This document shows, piece by piece, positions 8,897 through 19,263 of a DNA stretch of 64,000 bases (its first letter is position 1; every line of letters starts with the position of its first letter). The notes beneath the pieces were generated by a model, which saw only the letters and a list, made by a program, of their open reading frames with translations, searched no databases and was not told the DNA's origin. A program made the translations under genes and the position numbers. This DNA comes from QHXW01 sp963768075 (lineage in GTDB: Bacteria > Acidobacteriota > Terriglobia > Bryobacterales > Bryobacteraceae). The stretch is taken from positions 1,116,001-1,180,000 of the forward strand of contig CAVYHD010000033.1 in assembly GCA_963768075.1 (NCBI GenBank). The letters run 5' to 3'.

Positions 8897-9028
8897 ATGC
8901 GCCATCAATTCAGAGATCGCGAAAACCGCGCTGGTTACTCCGCATTGGCAGCTGTCTTCGCGGTGCTGATGGTCGGAGTGCTAGCTAAGACCGATCTGGC
9001 CACGCACGGCTTTCATCTCACCCACTAG
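8897..9028 (+). CDS. 43-residue single-pass membrane protein
   Basis: A short open frame beginning MRHQFRDRENRAGYSALAAV and ending KTDLATHGFHLTH. It has a basic N-terminus, one hydrophobic segment of about 17 residues (SALAAVFAVLMVGVLA) and a His-containing tail. GGAG lies 6 bp before the ATG. The pattern (basic, hydrophobic, short polar tail) is typical of bacterial small membrane proteins. Function unknown; it stands alone before the convergent DUF2254 gene. Confidence 0.6.
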   Translation: MRHQFRDRENRAGYSALAAVFAVLMVGVLAKTDLATHGFHLTH

Positions 9029-9205
9029 ACTTGCCGCAATCTGGAAATTGACAAGCGGCAACCGATTGCGAGCGGAAAGGACTGAGAGAGGTGATCGTAC
9101 GGCAAGTATCGGCCAGACGATTGCCAAGATCCCGGCGCGAGGCTCGGGCTGGAGTGTCCCGAATTTTGCGCGCCGGGAATGGCATTCTCCTGCATCGGCT
9201 CTCTC

Positions 9206-10549
9206 TCACTTTTCACCGCCGACAATCCCCTCGAGCGCGGCGAGGCGCTGCTGCAATTTTGTCAGGTCGTCGGCCGGTAAGTGGCCGGCGCACCCGGTCG
9301 CTACGCGCCGCCCCCGTTCGAGAAGCTTCGCGCGAAGATCGACATGCTCGGTGGTGCTTGCAATGTCGCTGAAGGCGCGCATGAGCCGCAAGCTTACCGC
9401 GACATCGGCGGCAGCATAGTGCCTGATCTGCTCGAACGCCGTGTCAAGCAGGCCGTCGAATGTCATCCAGGGCACGAACAGCCGCAGCACGTGCGGCGGC
9501 GCGTAATAGTGGGCTGGCGGGGGCATCCGGCTAGCCCAGGCGATTATGATTCGGCTGAGCTGGTCCACGCAGCTGATCGCGGTGCTGGGATCGTTAACCG
9601 CCGGAGACATGGCGCGCAGTGCAATATCCACGATCTGGATGATCCCGAACTCAACATCCTGCTGCATGGTCCGTGTCGGGCCGATATTGAACGCGGCGGC
9701 AAGATAAATCGCGTAACCGGCTGGGACACGCTCGACCCTTGAGACGCGGGCGAGCGGAACGCCGGCTGGGACGAACTGGCCCACGCGACGCTCCAAATAC
9801 AGGCAGATGCGGTAGGCCTTGGCCAAGTCGACCAGGTGCTTGATGTCGACATAGCGGATATAGCCAGACCGTTGATTGAGGATCGTACCATCCGTTGCCG
9901 GCGCCGCCTCGCCCCGATCGGGCAATGTGAACGGACCTCGCGGATAGGGCATGAGCTCGTCGATAACCAACTCGGTCTCGCGCGCAATTCGATCGACGAT
10001 GTGGTTGACACTGATCGATTGCGAGATGTGGTTGATGAAGTAAATCAACCAACCAACGCAAATCAGAGCCAGCACCATGGCCCCGGTCACGGTCGCGACC
10101 GGCACGAACGGGTGCGGCAATGACCGCGCAGCCGGCAATGCCGCCATGCAGTAGGAGAAGGTTCCGAGGAAAATCCCGAGAGTCCATTGCGTGGTACGAT
10201 CCCTGACGAAACTAATCAGGATGCGCGGCGAGAATTGCGTCGAGGCGAGCGTGAGCGTCATCAGCAGAATCGCGAATACGATCGACACGACCGTCATGAT
10301 CGAAGTCGCGATGCTGGCGAGGATCATCTGAGCCACGCCCGGATCCTCGTGCGAGGGGAAAAGGATGTTGGGGATCCAGGCGCTGATCCCCGGCGCCGAT
10401 TCTTCTAGAGAAGAAAGCGCTGCGCCAACAATTCCCAAGGCAACGGCGATCGCCAACGGCCGGATGAGGAAGCCGCCGCGAAGTGCGTACATCGCCGATT
10501 GGAATAGAACGGGGAGGCGCTCAAACATTCCGGGTCTAGTATCGGTCAA
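9206..10549 (-). CDS. DUF2254 family membrane protein
   Basis: A 447-residue inner-membrane protein of the DUF2254 family, whose function is not established. Four hydrophobic segments are visible: about residues 25-47 (IRPLAIAVALGIVGAAL), 80-105 (ILASIATSIMTVVSIVFAIL), 125-145 and 155-180. Between them are the family-typical TLASTQFSPRILISFVRDR and INHISQSISVNHIVDRIA. The C-terminal half is soluble and includes FGIIQIVDIALRAMSPAVND, the best conserved part of the family as I know it. The length is normal. The gene is alone, with divergent space of about 500 bp towards kdp. Confidence 0.88.
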   Translation of the reverse strand: MTDTRPGMFERLPVLFQSAMYALRGGFLIRPLAIAVALGIVGAALSSLEESAPGISAWIPNILFPSHEDPGVAQMILASIATSIMTVVSIVFAILLMTLTLASTQFSPRILISFVRDRTTQWTLGIFLGTFSYCMAALPAARSLPHPFVPVATVTGAMVLALICVGWLIYFINHISQSISVNHIVDRIARETELVIDELMPYPRGPFTLPDRGEAAPATDGTILNQRSGYIRYVDIKHLVDLAKAYRICLYLERRVGQFVPAGVPLARVSRVERVPAGYAIYLAAAFNIGPTRTMQQDVEFGIIQIVDIALRAMSPAVNDPSTAISCVDQLSRIIIAWASRMPPPAHYYAPPHVLRLFVPWMTFDGLLDTAFEQIRHYAAADVAVSLRLMRAFSDIASTTEHVDLRAKLLERGRRVATGCAGHLPADDLTKLQQRLAALEGIVGGEK

Positions 10550-10619
10550 ACATCGCTTGATTGTATCGCCGGCATTCGCCGGAGTCCTGCGAAGATCGGA
10601 GAAAGCGCGCGTGTCGCCA

Positions 10620-10803
10620 TCACGCCTTTTATTTCGTGCTTATTACAGCGGCGACAATTCCATCTGGAATTCCTACGAGCAGGCGTGCACATCATTCACC
10701 GGGACCATAGCGCCCCAAGAGTTTACGTAGGCCAATGCGAGGGGGTCGGGGCATAGGCTCCACGGCATCGTTACCCAGCAACGGGCCGTGGGGCCTATTT
10801 TTT
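10620..10803 (+). ncRNA. Possible small RNA ending in an intrinsic terminator
   Basis: A strong rho-independent terminator on the plus strand lies at 10754-10803: arms TAGGCTCCACGGC and GCCGTGGGGCCTA with one G-U type mismatch, then six T. No protein gene reads into it on the plus strand; the nearest upstream gene (DUF2254) points away. The 130-180 bp before it contain no convincing open frame, so a short non-coding transcript is a reasonable reading. The 5' end given is only a guess. The terminator itself is clear; the RNA is inference. Confidence 0.4.
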
Positions 10804-10927
10804 CAGTGATCTCCACGCGATGCGAGCTTCATCGCGCTGTCGCAAACGCCGGCTTATTTCCCTCAGTCGCTCGCCGACCTTTATGGAATTCCTATAACTT
10901 TTTTGTTCCGCTCGTCTCGAATTCCTA
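10667..10927. repeat. Three copies of GAATTCCTA before kdp
   Basis: GAATTCCTA occurs at 10667-10675, 10886-10894 and 10919-10927, the last two 33 bp apart and preceded by a T-rich stretch (ATAACTTTTTTG). They sit 120-380 bp before the kdp operon, so they could be sites for its regulation, although the known KdpE box is not recognised here. Confidence 0.3.
10754..10803 (+). terminator. Intrinsic terminator without an obvious gene
   Basis: A 13-bp stem (left arm 10754-10766, right arm 10785-10797) is followed immediately by a six-base T run. In the minus direction no T run follows the stem, so it works only for plus-strand transcripts. Confidence 0.7.
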
Positions 10928-11025
10928 TGCGATCGGTGACAGATAATCGCGCGCTGGAGGCGGAAATGTCGCGCGTCTTTGATCTGCATCAAGGCTGCGC
11001 GCGGCGACATCGCATCTGCTTCCAA
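10795..11025 (-). CDS. Doubtful small basic protein
   Basis: A 76-residue open frame whose end, KVGERLREISRRLRQRDEAR then IAWRSLKK, has the even charge pattern of a real helix. The N-terminal part contains an odd HRSHRNSRRAEQKS stretch. The stop lies inside the terminator stem read from the other strand. It overlaps the likely kdp promoter region. I cannot decide whether it is a gene. Confidence 0.25.
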   Translation of the reverse strand: MEADAMSPRAALMQIKDARHFRLQRAIICHRSHRNSRRAEQKSYRNSIKVGERLREISRRLRQRDEARIAWRSLKK

Positions 11026-11051
11026 TAAGGATTTTATTCTGGAGCACTTCC

Positions 11052-11134
11052 ATGATGGACGTCGTCATGCTGGCGATCGGCTTGTCTTCTTCGCGCTGTC
11101 GATCGGCTACGTCTACGCCTGCGACCGGCTTTGA
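11052..11134 (+). CDS. Small membrane protein preceding kdpF, frame broken
   Basis: A tiny gene just before kdpF. The start reads MMDVVMLAIGL and, after one missing base near 11084, continues FFALSIGYVYACDRL and a TGA at 11132. The restored protein of about 27 residues is a single hydrophobic helix with a short polar end. I remember comparable tiny proteins ending in ACDRL at this place in kdp operons of rhizobia. It is 11 bp before kdpF and is probably part of the operon, perhaps a second stabilising peptide of the Kdp complex. Confidence 0.5.
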
Positions 11135-11145
11135 GGAGACCTGCC

Positions 11146-11235
11146 ATGATCTTCGATTATTCGCTCGCCGGCCTCGTGACCGCGGGGCTGCTCGTCTACC
11201 TGATCTACGCTCTGCTCAAGCCCGAACAGTTCTGA
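11146..11235 (+). CDS. kdpF: KdpF, small subunit of K+-transporting ATPase
   Basis: A 29-residue hydrophobic peptide, MIFDYSLAGLVTAGLLVYLI then YALLKPEQF, ending 12 bp before kdpA. The final L-L-K-P-E-x-F is the hallmark of KdpF. The peptide spans the inner membrane once and stabilises the KdpABC complex. GAGGAG lies upstream of the ATG. It is too short for most gene finders. Confidence 0.9.
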   Translation: MIFDYSLAGLVTAGLLVYLIYALLKPEQF

Positions 11236-11247
11236 AGGATAACGACC

Positions 11248-12961
11248 ATGACCGTCATCGGCTGGGTCCAGATTCTGCTCTATTGCGCGATCATCGTCGC
11301 GATCACGCCGGTGCTCGGCGCCTACATGACGCGCGTCTTCAACGGCGAGCGCACGTTCCTTTCGCCGATCCTGCGGCCGGTCGAGGTCGCGATCTACAAG
11401 ATCGCCGGCGTCGACGAGCGGCACGAGCAGCACGCCGTGACCTATACGGTCGGCATGCTGCTCTTCCATGTCGGCGGCTTTCTCATTCTTTACGCCCTGA
11501 TGCGCCTGCAGGCGATGGCTGCCGTTCAATCCGGCCGGCCAGTCGGCCGTCGCCGAGGATTTGTCGTTCAACACGGCGATGAGCTTCATCACCAACACCA
11601 ACTGGCAGAACTACGGCGGCGAAAGCACGATGTCGTACCTCGTGCAGATGCTCGGCCTGACGCATCAGAACTACCTGTCGGCGGCGACCGGCATCGTGCT
11701 CGCGATCGCGCTCATCCGCGGCTTCGCGCGGCATTCGGTTCGCACCGTCGGCAATTTCTGGGTCGATGTCACGCGCTGCACGCTCTACATCCTCATCCCG
11801 ATCTGCGTGCCCTACGCGCTGTTCCTGGTCTGGCAGGGCATTCCGCAGACGCTCGGCGCCTATGTCGATGCGACGACGCTCGAAGGCGCCAAGCAGACCA
11901 TCGCGGTCGGGCCGGTCGCCTCGCAGATCGCGATCAAGATGCTCGGCACCAACGGCGGCGGCTTCTTCAACGCCAATGCCGCGCATCCGTTCGAGAACCC
12001 GACCGCGCTGTCGAACTACGTGCAGATCATCTCGATCTTCGCGCTCGGCGCGGCGCTGACCAACGTGTTCGGCCGCATGGTCGGCAACCAGCGGCAAGGC
12101 TGGGCCGTTCTCGCCGTGATGGGCGTCCTGTTCATCGCCGGCGTCATCGTCTGCTATGCGGCCGAAGCGCACGGCAACGACGCGCTCAACGCGCTCGGCC
12201 TCACCGGCGGCAACATGGAGGGCAAGGAAGTCCGCTTCGGCATCGTCGCCTCCTCGCTGTTCGCCGTGATCACCACCGACGCCTCGTGCGGCGCGGTCAA
12301 CGCCATGCACGATTCCTTCACCGCGCTCGGCGGCATGATCCCGCTCATCAACATCCAGCTCGGCGAGATCATCGTCGGCGGCGTCGGCTCCGGCATGTAC
12401 GGCATGCTGCTGTTCGTCATCATCTCGATCTTCGTCGCCGGCCTGATGGTCGGCCGCACGCCCGAATATGTCGGCAAGAAGATCGAGGCGAAGGAAGTCA
12501 AGATGGCGATGCTCGCCATCCTGGTCCTGCCGCTGATGTATCTCGGCTGGACCGCCGTCGCGATGCTGGTGCCGTCCGCGGTCGCCTCGATGAACAATCC
12601 CGGGCCGCACGGCTTCACCGAAGTCCTGTACGCCTACACTTCGCAGGACGGCAACAACGGCTCGGCCTTCGCCGGGCTTAACGGCAATACGCTGTTCTAC
12701 AATCTCACCGGCGCCATCGCGATGGGCGTCGGCCGGTTCTGGATGATCATCCCGACCATGGCGATTGCCGGCTCGCTCGCCGCCAAGAAATCGGTGCCGG
12801 CGTCGGCGGGCACGTTCCCGACCACCGGCGGCCTGTTCGTCGGCCTGGTCGTCGGCGTGATCGTGATCGTCGGCGGCCTCACCTTCTTCCCGGCGCTCGC
12901 GCTCGGCCCGATCGTCGAGCAGCTCGCGATCAACGCCGGCACTCTGTTCTCGTCAAATTAG
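11248..12961 (+). CDS. kdpA: KdpA, potassium-binding subunit (one frame break)
   Basis: The channel-like subunit of the high-affinity K+ ATPase, which binds and translocates K+. The first 90 residues read from 11248 (MTVIGWVQILLYCAIIVAIT); after one extra G near 11518 the frame changes and continues with LPFNPAG and then SFNTAMSFITNTNWQNYGGE. The selectivity-filter-like repeats are present: TNTNWQNYGGE, GTNGGGFFNANAAHP, TTDASCGAVNAMHD and the later GLNGNT region. Ten or so hydrophobic segments and a total of about 570 residues agree with the family. It follows kdpF by 12 bp and precedes kdpB by 17 bp. Confidence 0.92.
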
Positions 12962-12978
12962 GTCTCGGAGTCACTTCG

Positions 12979-15098
12979 ATGGAAACCTCACACCTGCGCA
13001 AGAGCATGCCGGTATCGGCGCTGTTCGATCCGAAGATCGTCGTGCCGGCCATCGGCTCCGCCTTCGTCAAGCTCAATCCGCGCACGCTGATGAAGAATCC
13101 GGTGATGTTCGTGCTCGAAATCGTCACCGCGCTGACGACCGTCATCTTGATCCGCGATCTCGTCACCGGCGGCGGGCATATCGGGTTCGAATTCCAGATC
13201 ATCCTCTGGCTGTGGTTCACCGTGCTGTTCGCCAATTTCGCCGAAGCCGTCGCCGAAGGCCGCGGCAAGGCGCAGGCCGACACGCTGCGCCGGCAGCGCA
13301 CCGAAACCCAGGCCAAGCTGCTGACCGGCGCGGGCGACACGCAGAACTATCGGCTGGTGCCCTCGACCGATCTCAAGGTCGGCAACGTCGTGCTGGTCGA
13401 AGCCGGCGACATCATTCCGTCGGACGGCGAAGTGATCGAGGGCATGGCCTCGGTCAACGAAGCGGCGATCACCGGCGAATCCGCGCCGGTGATCCGCGAA
13501 TCGGGCGGCGACCGCTCCGCGGTCACCGGCGGCACGCAGGTGCTGTCCGACTGGATCCGCGTGCGCATCACCGCGGCGCCGGGCTCGACCTTCCTCGACC
13601 GCATGATCAGGCTGGTCGAAGGCGCCGAACGGCAAAAGACGCCGAACGAGATCGCGCTGAACATTCTGCTGATCGGCCTGACCATCATCTTCGTGTTCGC
13701 GACCGCGACGATCCCGAGCTACGTCGCTTATGCCGGCGGCACGATCTCGGTCGTGATCCTGGTGGCGCTGTTCGTGACGCTGATCCCGACCACGATCGGC
13801 GCGCTGCTCTCGGCCATCGGCATCGCCGGCATGGACCGCCTGGTGCGCTTCAACGTGCTGGCGATGTCGGGCCGCGCCGTCGAGGCCGCGGGCGACGTCG
13901 ATACGCTCCTGCTCGACAAGACCGGCACCATCACGCTCGGCAACCGCCAGGCGACCGAGTTCAAGCCGCTGCGCGGCGTGACCGAGCAGGAACTGGCGGA
14001 CGCGGCGCAACTCGCTTCGCTCGCCGACGAGACGCCGGAGGGCCGCTCCATCGTCGTGCTGGCGAAGGAGAAATACGGCATCCGCGGCCGCGAGCTTGCG
14101 GAGATGAAGGCGAACTTCATTCCGTTCAGCGCGCAGACCCGCATGAGCGGCGTCGAAATCGGCTCTTCCTGGGTCCGCAAGGGCGCGGTCGACGCGATCT
14201 TGAACTTTCTCAAACGTCGCCGGCCGCCGTCGGCGCCGGGCGGCGCGGTGCAGGCGCTGCGGCCGAACGTCAGCGCCGAGACCGTGCGCGAAGTCACCGC
14301 GATCGCCGACGCCATCGCCAAGTCCGGCGGCACGCCGCTCGCGGTCGCCAAGGACGGCAAATTGCTCGGCGTCATCCACCTCAAGGACATCGTCAAGGGC
14401 GGCATCCGCGAGCGCTTCGCCGAACTGCGCCGCATGGGCATCCGCACCGTCATGATCACCGGCGACAATCCGATGACCGCGGCGGCGATCGCGGCGGAAG
14501 CCGGCGTCGACGATTTCCTCGCCCAGGCGACGCCCGAGGAGAAGCTGCGGCTCATCCGCGACGAGCAGGCCAAGGGCAAGCTCGTCGCCATGTGCGGCGA
14601 CGGCACCAACGACGCGCCGGCGCTGGCGCAGGCCGACGTCGGCGTCGCCATGAACACCGGCACGCAGGCCGCGCGCGAGGCCGGCAACATGGTCGATCTC
14701 GACTCCAATCCGACCAAGCTGATCGAGATCGTCGAGATCGGCAAGCAGCTCCTGATGACCCGCGGCGCGCTGACCACGTTCTCGATCGCCAACGACGTGG
14801 CGAAATATTTCGCCATCATCCCGGCGATGTTCGTCGCCTTCTATCCGCAACTGCAGACGCTGAACATCATGAAGCTCGCGACGCCGCAGAGCGCCATCCT
14901 CTCGGCGATCATCTTCAACGCGCTGATCATCATCGCGCTGATTCCGCTGTCGCTGAAAGGCGTGCGCTATCGCCCGATCGGCGCCGGCGCCGCTGCTGCT
15001 GCGCAATCTTTGGATCTACGGCGTCGGCGGCGTGATCATTCCGTTCATCGGCATCAAGGCCATCGACCTCGTCGGTCACCGCCTTGCATCTGGCCTAA
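12979..15098 (+). CDS. kdpB: KdpB, catalytic P-type ATPase subunit (end frame-broken)
   Basis: The ATP-hydrolysing subunit of the Kdp K+ pump, a P-type ATPase. It shows the actuator motif AAITGESAPV, the phosphorylation motif DKTGTITLGN, the P-domain motif GDGTNDAPALAQADVGVAMN, and NDVAKYFAIIPAMF near the last helices. The main frame is intact to about 14998. There one extra base shifts it into the kdpC frame. In the restored frame the protein continues LLLRNLWIYGVGGVIIPFIG and, after a second extra base near 15073, ends VTALHLA with TAA at 15096. As written, KdpB and KdpC appear fused; I regard this as an artefact of the two indels. Confidence 0.92.
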
Positions 15099-15111
15099 GG
15101 AGAACAGAGCC

Positions 15112-15717
15112 ATGTTGCGCGAAATCCGTCCGGCGATCGTCGTCCTCGTCGCCCTGACGCTCATCACCGGGCTTGCCTATCCGCTGGCGATGACCGGCAT
15201 CGCCCAAGTCATTTTTCCCTATCAGGCGCAAGGCAGCATGATCGAGCGCGACGGCAAGGTCGTCGGCTCCGCGCTGATCGGGCAGGACTTCACCAGCGAC
15301 AAATATTTCCACGGCCGGCCGTCGGCGACGACCGCGCCCGACCCCAACGATCCGACCAAGACCGTGGCCGCGCCCTATAACGCCGCCAATTCCGGCGGAT
15401 CGAACCTCGGACCGTCCAACAAGGCGCTGATCGACCGCGTGCAGGGCGACATCGACAAGCTCAAGAAGGAGAACCCGTCGGCGCCGGTCCCGATCGATCT
15501 GGTCACGACTTCGGCCAGCGGGCTCGATCCCGACATCTCGCCCGAGGCCGCGCTCTTCCAGGTGCCCCGTATTGCCAAGGCGCGCAATCTGCCGGAAGAT
15601 CGCGTCCGCCAGCTCGTCAGCGACCACACCGAAGGTCGCTTCCTCGGGTTGTTGGGCGAGCCGCGCGTCAATGTCCTGCTGCTCAATCTCGCGCTCGACC
15701 GGTTGTCCGCCGGATAG
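15112..15717 (+). CDS. kdpC: KdpC, chaperone-like subunit of the K+ ATPase
   Basis: A 201-residue single-pass protein that assists ATP use by KdpB. It starts MLREIRPAIVVLVALTLITG, the usual first helix with the TGLAYP motif just after. Characteristic text follows: GSALIGQDFTSDKYFHGRPS, SGGSNLGPSN, and SASGLDPDISPEAALFQVPR, then FLGLLGEPRVNVLLLN at the end. AAGGAG lies 8-13 bp before the ATG. Length and order match the family; the frame is intact. Confidence 0.93.
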   Translation: MLREIRPAIVVLVALTLITGLAYPLAMTGIAQVIFPYQAQGSMIERDGKVVGSALIGQDFTSDKYFHGRPSATTAPDPNDPTKTVAAPYNAANSGGSNLGPSNKALIDRVQGDIDKLKKENPSAPVPIDLVTTSASGLDPDISPEAALFQVPRIAKARNLPEDRVRQLVSDHTEGRFLGLLGEPRVNVLLLNLALDRLSAG

Positions 15718-15756
15718 GGCGGCAGGCCCGCAAGACGTCGAGACATCTGATCAGTG

Positions 15757-18498
15757 ATGGCGGATCAGCGGCGCGATTCCGAACATCGGCCCTCGCCGGA
15801 AGCCCTGCTCGAAGCGGCGCGCCGCGAAGAGCGGCGCGTCGGCAAGCTGCAGAATTTTCGTCGGCGCCGCGCCCGGCGTCGGCAAGACCTACGAGATGCT
15901 GCAGCAGGCCCGCGCCCGCAAGAAGGACGGCTACGACGTCGTCGTCGGCATCGTCGAGACCCACGGCCGCAGCGAAACCGAGGCGCTGCTGGACGGCCTG
16001 GAAATCGTTCCGCGCCGGCGCATCGAATACAAGGGCCAATGGCTCGAGGAGATGGATCTCGATGCCATCATCGCCCGCCGCCCGCAGATCGTTCTGGTCG
16101 ACGAGCTCGCGCACACCAACGCCGAAGGCAGCCGCCATCCCAAGCGCTATCTCGACGTCGAAGAGCTGATGAGCCACGGCATCGACGTCTACACGACCGT
16201 CAACATCCAGCACATCGAAAGCCTCAACGACGTGGTCGCGCAGATCACGCATGTGCGCGTGCGCGAGACCGTGCCGGACGCCGTGTTCGATCGCGCCGAC
16301 GCCGTCGAGCTGGTCGATCTGACGCCCGACGATCTGATCCAGCGGCTCAAGGAAGGCAAGGTCTACGTCCCCAAGCAGGCCGAGCGCGCGCTCGAGCATT
16401 TCTTCTCGCCGGCCAACCTGACGGCGCTGCGCGAGCTGGCGCTTGCGCCGCACCGCCGAGCGGGTCGACGAGCAATTGCTCACGGAAATGCAGGCGCACG
16501 CCATCCAGGGTCCGTGGCCGGCGGGCGAGCGCATTCTGGTCTGCATCAGCGAGGATCCGCGCTGCCGCCGGCCTCGTGCGCTACGCCAAGCGGCTCGCCG
16601 ACCGCCTGCACGGGCCGTGGATGGCGCTCTACGTCGAAGGGCGGCGCAGCCTGCAGCTCTCCGAGGAGGAGCGCGACCGCATCGCCGACACGCTGCGGCT
16701 CGCCGAGGCGCTCGGCGGCGAAGCCGTCACGCTCCCGGCCGGCGACCGGCAGCATCGCCGACGACGTGATCGGCTATGCGCAAGCCAACAACGTGACGCA
16801 AATCGTCATCGGCAAATCGGCGCGCACGCGCTGGTTCGAGATCCTGCACGGCTCGGTGGTGCACGATCTGGTGCGCCGCTCCGGCAATATCAGCGTCCAC
16901 GTCATCGCCGGCGACACGATCGCCGGCGCAGCCGATCCCGAAGAAGTCGGTGCGCGCCGCCGAGCGCGACGACGCGCGTCGATCCGCGCCCCTACGTCTG
17001 CGGCGCTGGTCGCGGTCGCGTTGGCGCTCGGCATGCGCGGAAGCTGATCAATTCGTTGGTTCGGCGTCGAGAACGTCGATCTGGTGTTTCTGACCGCCAT
17101 CGTCGGCGTCGCGGTGCGCTTCGGGCTTGTGGCCGTCGCTGCTGGCGAGCGTCGCGTCGTCGCTCTGCTACAACTTTTTCTTCCTGCCGCCGATCTACAC
17201 CTTCACGATCGCCGATCCGACCAATATCGCGGCGTTCGTCTTCTTCACGCTGGTGGCCATCATCGTCTCCAACGTCGCCGCGCGCGGCCGCACGCAGGCC
17301 GATGGCGGCGATGGAGCGCGCGCGCACCACCGAGTCGCTCTATTCGTTCAGCCGCAAGCTCGCCGGCGCCGGCACGCTCGACGACGTGCTCTGGGCGACC
17401 GCCTATCAGACCGCGCTGATGCTGAAAGTGCGGGTCGTGCTGCTGCTGCCCGAGAACGGCTCGATCGCGGTGAAGGCGGGCTATCCGCCGGAGGACATCC
17501 TCGACGACGCCGATCTCGCCGCGGCGAAATGGGCCTGGGAGAACGATCGCGCCGCCGGCCGCGGCTCCGACACGCTGCCCGGCGCCAAGCGCCTGTTCCT
17601 GCCGATGCATACCGGCCGCGGCGCCATCGGCGTGATGGGCATCGACAGCGACAAGCCGGGCCCGCTGCTCACGCCCGATCAGCGGCGGCTGCTCGACGCG
17701 CTGCGCGATCAGGGCGCGCTCGCGATCGAGCGCGTGCGGCTGGTCGAGGAGATGGATCGCGTCGAGCGCGCCGCCGAAACCGAGCGGCTGCGCTCGGCGC
17801 TGCTGACCTCGATCTCGCACGACCTCAAGACGCCGCTCGCCGCGGTGCTCGGCGCGGCCGGCACGCTGCGCGACCTCGGCGAGCAAGCTCGGCGATGCGC
17901 GAGAAGGCCGATCTGCTGGCGACGATCATCGACGAATCCGAGCGGCTCAACCGCTTCATCGCCAACCTGCTCGACATGACCAAGCTCGAATCCGGCGCCA
18001 TCGCGCCGAACGTCGCGCTGCACGATCTCGGCGAGATCGTCGGCAGCGCGTTGCGGCGCGCGAGCCGGATCCTGTCGCGTCATCAGCGTCGAGCTCGAAC
18101 TGGCGCCCGGATTTGCCGATGCTCGAGCTCGACGCCGTGCTGTTCGAGCAGGTCGCTGTTCAATCTCCTCGACAACGCCGCCAAATACGCGCCGCCGGAG
18201 ACGACGATCCGCATCCAGAGCTGGCGCGAGCGGCGACACCGTCTGCTTGCGCGTCCTCGACGAAGGCAGCGGCATTCCCGCCGGCGATCTCGAGCACATC
18301 TTCGACAAGTTCTACCGCGCGCAGAAGACCGACCAGGTGCGCGCCGGCACCGGGCTTGGGCTTGCGATCTCGCGCGGCTTTGTCGAAGCCATGCACGGCA
18401 CCATCGTCGCCGCCAACCGCACCGACCGCAGCGGCGCGGCGTTCACCATCAGCCTGCCGATCCCGCGCCAGCGGCAAGGCCTGGACGCCGCCGCATGA
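15757..18498 (+). CDS. kdpD: KdpD, sensor histidine kinase for K+ limitation (many frame breaks)
   Basis: Sensor kinase that controls kdp expression through KdpE. The pieces in three frames restore the whole family plan. First is the N-terminal KdpD domain with Walker A GAAPGVGKTYEML and VDELAHTNAEGSRHPKRYLD. A USP-like domain follows (ILVCISEDPR, QIVIGKSARTRWFE). Next come four transmembrane helices including YNFFFLPPIYTFTIADPTNI, then a GAF domain. The HisKA box is SISHDLKTPLAAVLG, and the ATPase end has NLLDNAAKYAPPE and GTGLGLAISRGFVEAMHG. At least eight single-base breaks occur, for instance near 15857, 16443, 16563, 16758, 16950, 17127, 17888 and 18085. The protein text between them is undamaged, so sequencing error is likelier than decay. 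Its TGA overlaps the kdpE ATG. A GTG at 15754 is an alternative start. Confidence 0.88.
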
Positions 18499-19185
18499 AC
18501 GCCGCCCCGCTCCGCGTCCTGGTGGTCGATGACGAGCCGCCGATCCGCAAGCTCCTGCGCATGGGGCTCACCGCGCACGGCTATCAGATCCTCGAAGCGC
18601 CCAACGGCAAGGCCGCGCTCGAGCTGCTCAGCGAAGCGCCGGATCTGATCATTCTCGATCTCGGCCTGCCCGACACGCAGGGCCACGATCTGCTGCGCAC
18701 GATCCGCGCGCGCAACGAGAGCGTTCCCATCGTCGTCCTGTCCAGCCGCGGCGACGAGGCCGGCAAGGTGCAGGCGCTCGATTTCGGCGCCGACGATTAC
18801 GTGACCAAGCCGTTCGGCATGGACGAGCTGCTCGCCCGCATGCGCGCGGCGCTGCGCCACCAATTGCAGACCCACGGCGAGCGGCCGATTTTCCGGGTCG
18901 GCGAGCTCTCCGTCGATCTGGTCCGCCGCATCGTCAAGGTCGGCGACACGGGAGGTCAAGCTTTCGCCGAAGGAATACGACCTGCTGCGCGTGCTGGTTC
19001 AGCATGCCGGCAAGGTGCTGACGCACAAATTCCTGCTCGGCGAGTTGTGGGACAATCTGACCGACGCGCAGTATCTGCGGGTCTATGTGCGGCAGCTGCG
19101 GCAGAAGATCGAAGCCGATCCCGAGCGGCCGCAATACATGCTCACCGAAACCGGGATCGGCTATCGGCTGCGCGCGCCGGATTGA
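18495..19185 (+). CDS. kdpE: KdpE, OmpR-type response regulator (one frame break)
   Basis: DNA-binding response regulator partnered with KdpD. The receiver domain is complete: VVDDEPPIRKLLR, phosphoacceptor in LIILDLGLPDTQG, and DYVTKPFGMDELLAR. After one extra G near 18950 the winged-helix domain continues in another frame: EVKLSPKEYDLLRVLVQHAG and YLRVYVRQLRQKIEADPE, ending GYRLRAPD. The length restored is about 229 residues, normal for KdpE. The ATG overlaps the kdpD stop as ATGA, so the two are translationally coupled. Confidence 0.9.
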
Positions 19186-19263
19186 GCTGCGTCATAATTG
19201 CCGCGACGCCGTGGCATCGGCGACTCATATTGCCGCAAGAGCAGTCCAGCAGAGGAAGCCGCC

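Noticed and set aside
12988..15006. A 672-codon minus-strand open frame opposite kdpB
   Set aside because: Same antisense composition effect; kdpB motifs on the plus strand are unambiguous.
12979..15717. A natural KdpB-KdpC fusion protein
   Set aside because: The fused frame replaces the conserved end of KdpB by Arg/His-rich text. Removing two extra bases near 14998 and 15073 restores the normal KdpB end with its own TAA, and kdpC has its own start and ribosome-binding site.
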